44,431 nt of DNA, from positions 1-44,431 of the forward strand of contig CAVZSH010000004.1 of the NCBI GenBank assembly GCA_963777915.1, in the 5' to 3' direction. The translations under genes and the position numbers were made by a program. The stretch is from CAVUPF01 sp963777915 (GTDB lineage: Bacteria > Actinomycetota > Thermoleophilia > Solirubrobacterales > 70-9). Below the pieces are notes generated by a model that saw only the letters and a list, made by a program, of their open reading frames with translations, was not told the origin of the DNA and did no database searches. Shown here in pieces: positions 41,347 through 44,431 of this stretch. How positions within the stretch are numbered: position 1 is the stretch's first letter; every line of letters begins with the position of its first letter.

Positions 41347-42032
41347 ATGCCCACTGCGACCGAGATCGATCAAGAGGCTGTGGCCGCCGAGCTCGAGCGC
41401 CCACCGCGCAGGAGGCGATGGTATGGATGTTCGAGACCTTCGGGGCCGAGCACTACCTCGCCTGCTCGTTTCAGAAGACCAGCTCGGTCACCGCGCACAT
41501 GGCGATCGAGATCAACCCCGAGGCACGCTTCTTCTATCTGGACACCGACGTGCTCTTTCCGGAGACCTATGAGACCCGGGACCGGCTGGCCGAGCACCTG
41601 GGCGTCGAGTTCGACCGCTTCCACAACCTGACCCTGGAGGAGCAGGCCTCCCAGCACGGCGAGGAGCTGTGGAAGCGTGACCCCGACTCATGCTGCGGGC
41701 TGCGAAAGGTCGAGCCGATGCGGCGAGCGCTCTCTTCCGTAGACTGCTGGGTCGCTGGCGTCCGGCGCGAGGATTCCAGTAGCCGCTCCGCCACGCCGAA
41801 GTTCGGCTGGGACAAGCGCTTTGACCTCTGGAAGCTCAACCCGCTCGCGGATTGGACCGAGCGTGACGTCTGGAACTACATCCGTGAGCACCACCTCCCG
41901 TACAACCCACTCCACGATCGCGGCTATCCGTCGATCGGCTGCACGCACTGTACGCAACCGGTCGGGCCGGGCGCCTCGCCACGCGACGGTCGCTGGGCGG
42001 GCGTCGCGAAGACGGAGTGCGGGATCAACTAG
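41347..42032 (+). CDS. cysH: APS/PAPS reductase, cysH (5' frameshift)
   Basis: The main frame from ATG 41418 gives 204 residues starting in a helix (MVWMFETFGAEHYLACSFQ), too short at the N-terminus. The missing start lies one frame over: PTATEIDQEAVAAELER from ATG 41347, joined to PTAQEAMVWM by a one-base deletion near 41398-41405. Core features: CSFQKTSSVTAHMAIEINP, FYLDTDVLFPETY, the Fe-S cysteines in DSCCGLRKVEPMRRAL and IGCTHCTQPV, and a C-terminal TECGIN. The CC...CxxC set marks a 4Fe4S APS reductase rather than a PAPS reductase. It reduces APS to sulfite. Confidence 0.88.
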
Positions 42033-42087
42033 CGGCACCAAGGCGCGTCTTCGATTCCCTCCCCCAACCGATTGGTGAGACCAACCT

Positions 42088-43170
42088 ATGAGCCCCACCG
42101 AGACCATGACTGAGCGCTCCCTGACCCTCTCCGAGCGCCACACGGCCGACTTCGAGATGATCGCCAACGGCGGCTTTGAGCCGCTCAGCGGCTTCCAGGG
42201 CTCCGCCGACTGGGAGTCGGTCTGCGCCCAGATGCGGACCGCCGCGGGTGATTACTGGCCGATCCCGATCACCCTGGCAACCGAGCTCGACTGCGCGGTG
42301 GGCAACGTCGTCGAGCTGGCAAGCGATGAGGGCAAGCCGCTCGGCACCCTGACCGTGGAGGAGATCTTCGAGCGCGACCTGCAGCGCGAGGCCGAACAGG
42401 TCTACCGGACCACCGATCGGGCCCACCCGGGGGTGGCGGCGATCTACGCCGAGGGCGAGCGCTGCATCGCCGGCCCGATCAAGGCCAGCGCGCTGCCCGA
42501 TCACGAGGCGCCCTTCATGCGCCGCTACCTGACCCCGGCGCAGACCAAAGAGGCCTTCAAGGAGCGCGGCTGGAAGCGGATCGTCGCCTTTCAGACCAGA
42601 AACCCGATCCACCGCGCCCACGAGTACCTGACCAAGGCCGCGCTTGAGACCTCCGATGGGCTCTTCATCCACCCGCTGATCGGCAAGACCAAGGCCGGCG
42701 ACATCCCGGCCGCGGTGCGGATGGACTGCTATGAGGCGCTGATCGAGCGCTACTACCCGAGTGAGCGGGTGATGCTCGGCGTCAACCCCTCAAAGATGCA
42801 CTACGCCGGCCCAAGGGAGGCGGTCCTGCACGCGATCGTCCGCCGCAACTACGGCGCCACCCACTTCATCGTCGGCCGCGATCACGCCGGGGTCGGCGAT
42901 TACTACGGCACCTATGAGGCCCAGGAGATCTTCGCGCAGATCGACCTCGATGAGCTGGGGATCGAGCCACTGATGTTCGAGCACACCTTCTGGTGCAATG
43001 CCTGTGAGGGGATGGCCTCCGCCAAGACCTGCCCGCACGAGGCCGATTCTCACCTTCACCTCTCCGGGACCAAGGTGCGCGAGATGCTGGAGGCGGGGGA
43101 AAGGCCCCCGCACGAGTTCTCCCGCGATGAGGTCGCCGAGATCCTGATCGACTCCTACAGGAAGGACTGA
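42088..43170 (+). CDS. sat: Sulfate adenylyltransferase (ATP sulfurylase)
   Basis: 360 residues from ATG 42088. Monomeric ATP sulfurylase: FEPLSGFQGSADWESV, substrate motif FQTRNPIHRAHEYL (HxxH), GKTKAGDIPAAVRMDCYEAL and the FIVGRDHAGVGDYYGTYEA block. A probable zinc site, FWCNACEGMASAKTCPHE, is present, as in the archaeal/bacterial homo-oligomeric type. It forms APS and pyrophosphate from ATP and sulfate in the cytoplasm. Somewhat shorter than the common 385 residues. 55 bases after cysH and 7 bases before cysC. Confidence 0.95.
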   Translation: MSPTETMTERSLTLSERHTADFEMIANGGFEPLSGFQGSADWESVCAQMRTAAGDYWPIPITLATELDCAVGNVVELASDEGKPLGTLTVEEIFERDLQREAEQVYRTTDRAHPGVAAIYAEGERCIAGPIKASALPDHEAPFMRRYLTPAQTKEAFKERGWKRIVAFQTRNPIHRAHEYLTKAALETSDGLFIHPLIGKTKAGDIPAAVRMDCYEALIERYYPSERVMLGVNPSKMHYAGPREAVLHAIVRRNYGATHFIVGRDHAGVGDYYGTYEAQEIFAQIDLDELGIEPLMFEHTFWCNACEGMASAKTCPHEADSHLHLSGTKVREMLEAGERPPHEFSRDEVAEILIDSYRKD

Positions 43171-43177
43171 GCAAGCG

Positions 43178-43715
43178 ATGAGCGATGAGCAGGGCTTCAC
43201 CCTCTGGTTCACCGGGCTCTCGGGGGCCGGCAAGACGACGATCTCAAGGCTTCTGGAGGGCCACCTCGCAGAGCGCAGCTCAAAGCTTGAGATCCTCGAC
43301 GGCGACGTCGTCCGCGAGAACCTCTCCAAGGGGCTCGGCTTCTCCAAGGAGGATCGCGACACCAACATCCGCCGCATCGCCTTCGTCGCCGACCTGCTCT
43401 CCCGCAACGGGGTAGGGGTGATCACCGCGGCGATCTCCCCCTATGCGGAGATCCGCCGCGAGGCCCGCGAGCTGATCGGCGAGCGCTTCATCGAGGTCTA
43501 CGTCAAGGCCTCGGTTGAGACTGTGCGGGCATGAGAAAGGGCCTCTACGCGAAGGCCTTCGCGGGGGAGATCAAGGAATTGACCGGGTCTCCGACCTTTA
43601 TGGGGCGGCCGAGAGCGCCGAGGCCATCTGCGACCGAGGCCGAAAGCCCCGAGCAGTCGGCCGCAGGCTGCTGGCCTATCTGGAGGAGCGGGGCTCGATC
43701 CGGCGGCGGCTGTGA
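43178..43715 (+). pseudogene. cysC: Adenylylsulfate kinase, cysC (3' part frameshifted)
   Basis: The first 118 residues are intact: WFTGLSGAGKTTISRLL (P-loop), LDGDVVRENLSKGLGFS, NIRRIAFVADLLSRNGVGVI, SPYAEIRREARELIGERFIE. The frame then stops at 43534, and the remaining domain appears in pieces in alternating frames: RKGLYAKAFAGEIKELTG (43540 onward), VSDLYGAAESAEAICD, TEAESPEQSAAG and LLAYLEERGSI. Four one- or two-base indels within about 150 bases are needed to join them, one of them a probable GGGG to GGG contraction. APS kinase makes PAPS for sulfotransferases. The repeated small indels suggest sequence errors near the contig end more than gene decay. Confidence 0.82.
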
Positions 43716-43725
43716 TCGCCTAGGC

Positions 43726-44430
43726 CTGGTCCCGAGGTTCGGCTCGGCTAGGGCCTCGGCGTAGTTGAGGCTGCTCGACGCTGTAGGTGTCATAGGCGCC
43801 GAAGCGGAGAAGGTCTTGTCGGTCGGGCCGTCGTAGTCGGATGAGCAGTGGGGTCAGGCTCAGCTCCTTGCCAGAGCCAGCAGTCGAGCAGTTCTTCTTC
43901 CTCGGTGTGTAAAGAATGGAGCAGCTCTCTCTCCATCGATGCCCAGGGGACAACAGCTCCTCGACCTTGGCAAGCTCTGAAATATCCCCCATCAACCATC
44001 AGCAAGGACAGAAACGCCACCGGAGTCGTCGATCAGCTCCGACCACCTGCTCAGCCGTCGGCCAGCGGCACAGCGCCGAAGGCCTTTGCCGCCGGGCGCA
44101 GGATCTCCTCGAAGATGGCCCATGTCCTCGCCCGGCCCAGCGGCACGGCGGTCTGGGCGCCGCCCAGATCGGGAGAGCATCGCCTGAGAACCTGATCGCG
44201 TTCCTCAAAGATCATGTCGAAGCCGAGGAGCCGCGCAGGTTCTCGACGATCTCTCCTGCCCGCGTCACCCGCTCGTGCTGGGCGCGCTCGCAGGCCGGAG
44301 CTATGGCCCCCAGATCGACCCAGTATCCGCAGATGTGAAGGTCGTCTGCGAACTCGTGCACGCAGGACATCTCGATCGCCGGCACCAGCTCGACCCCCAG
44401 TCCCCCGGCAGCCTCTGAGGCCTCCGGGAC
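43726..44430 (-). pseudogene. PHP-domain phosphoesterase (partial, many frameshifts)
   Basis: Enters from the right edge on the minus strand: EAAGGLGVELVPAIEM, ADDLHICGYWVDLG, ACERAQHERVTRAGEIVENL, as in PHP-type (TrpH/YciV) nucleotide phosphatases, where the HxGE-like and DLHxxGY blocks occur. Then pieces in changing frames: LGFDMIFEE, RWPTAEQVV, ELIDDSGGVSVLADG, DISELAKVEELLS, HTEEEELL, KELSLTP, SDYDGPTDKTFS, FGAYDTY. Their order is that of one intact PHP protein, so at least five frameshifts separate them. These enzymes hydrolyse 5'-nucleoside phosphates or oligoribonucleotides with a metal cluster. Confidence 0.7.
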
Positions 44431-44431
44431 C

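Overview
The window is a GC-rich (about two thirds by eye) actinobacterial chromosome segment. The gene set suggests Thermoleophilia/Solirubrobacterales or a near relative: class II LysRS, short FtsH paralogue, MpaB/DUF2236 oxygenase-like protein, secreted NlpC/P60-like and RTX proteins, PucR regulator, an actinobacterial APS-reductase pathway and many GTG/TTG starts. That taxonomy is inference; no rRNA is present. Both window edges cut genes.

Layout. 1-2.1 kb: 3' part of lysS, an atypical SDR and a small membrane protein. 2.2-7.6 kb: accessory region beginning at tRNA-Val, with an integrase remnant, an Xis-like gene, an intact tyrosine integrase, an ABM monooxygenase, a TolB-like propeller protein and a coupled pair (papain-like/GNAT fusion plus a small partner); it ends near an isolated 3' half of a tRNA-Ser. 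7.7-10.9 kb: FMN reductase, DsbA-like, VOC and NTF2-like genes. 11.0-14.4 kb: a minus-strand run ftsH - mpaB-like - zinc-ribbon - NlpC-like. 14.5-18.8 kb: MBL hydrolase, polysaccharide deacetylase, a secreted glycosidase-like/peptidoglycan-binding protein and an FAH-family enzyme. 18.8-20.85 kb: a compact island between the tRNA-Asp 3' end and a 13-bp copy of that end, holding hicBA and a two-gene unit (PurA C-terminal-like protein plus a DUF7002/ART-like protein).

20.9-31.1 kb: VOC, desaturase, methyltransferase, short ECF sigma factor, glutamate decarboxylase relic, tandem S51 peptidases, ferritin, enolase-superfamily enzyme, then a catabolic region. 27.7-36.9 kb: FAD amine oxidase-like, UspA, APC permease, class III aminotransferase, PucR regulator, alanine dehydrogenase and aminobutyraldehyde-type dehydrogenase. 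This reads as amine (putrescine-like) catabolism in which the alanine formed by transamination is recycled to pyruvate by Ald. A perfect 12-bp inverted pair lies between the divergent permease and aminotransferase.

36.9-39.4 kb: RTX-repeat secreted protein, ACC-epsilon-like peptide, dodecin, rhodanese. 39.5-43.7 kb: assimilatory sulfate reduction (sulfite reductase, APS reductase, ATP sulfurylase, APS kinase). The last 0.9 kb carries closely spaced frameshifts in two unrelated conserved genes (cysC 3' end and a PHP phosphoesterase), which looks more like a low-quality contig end than biology.
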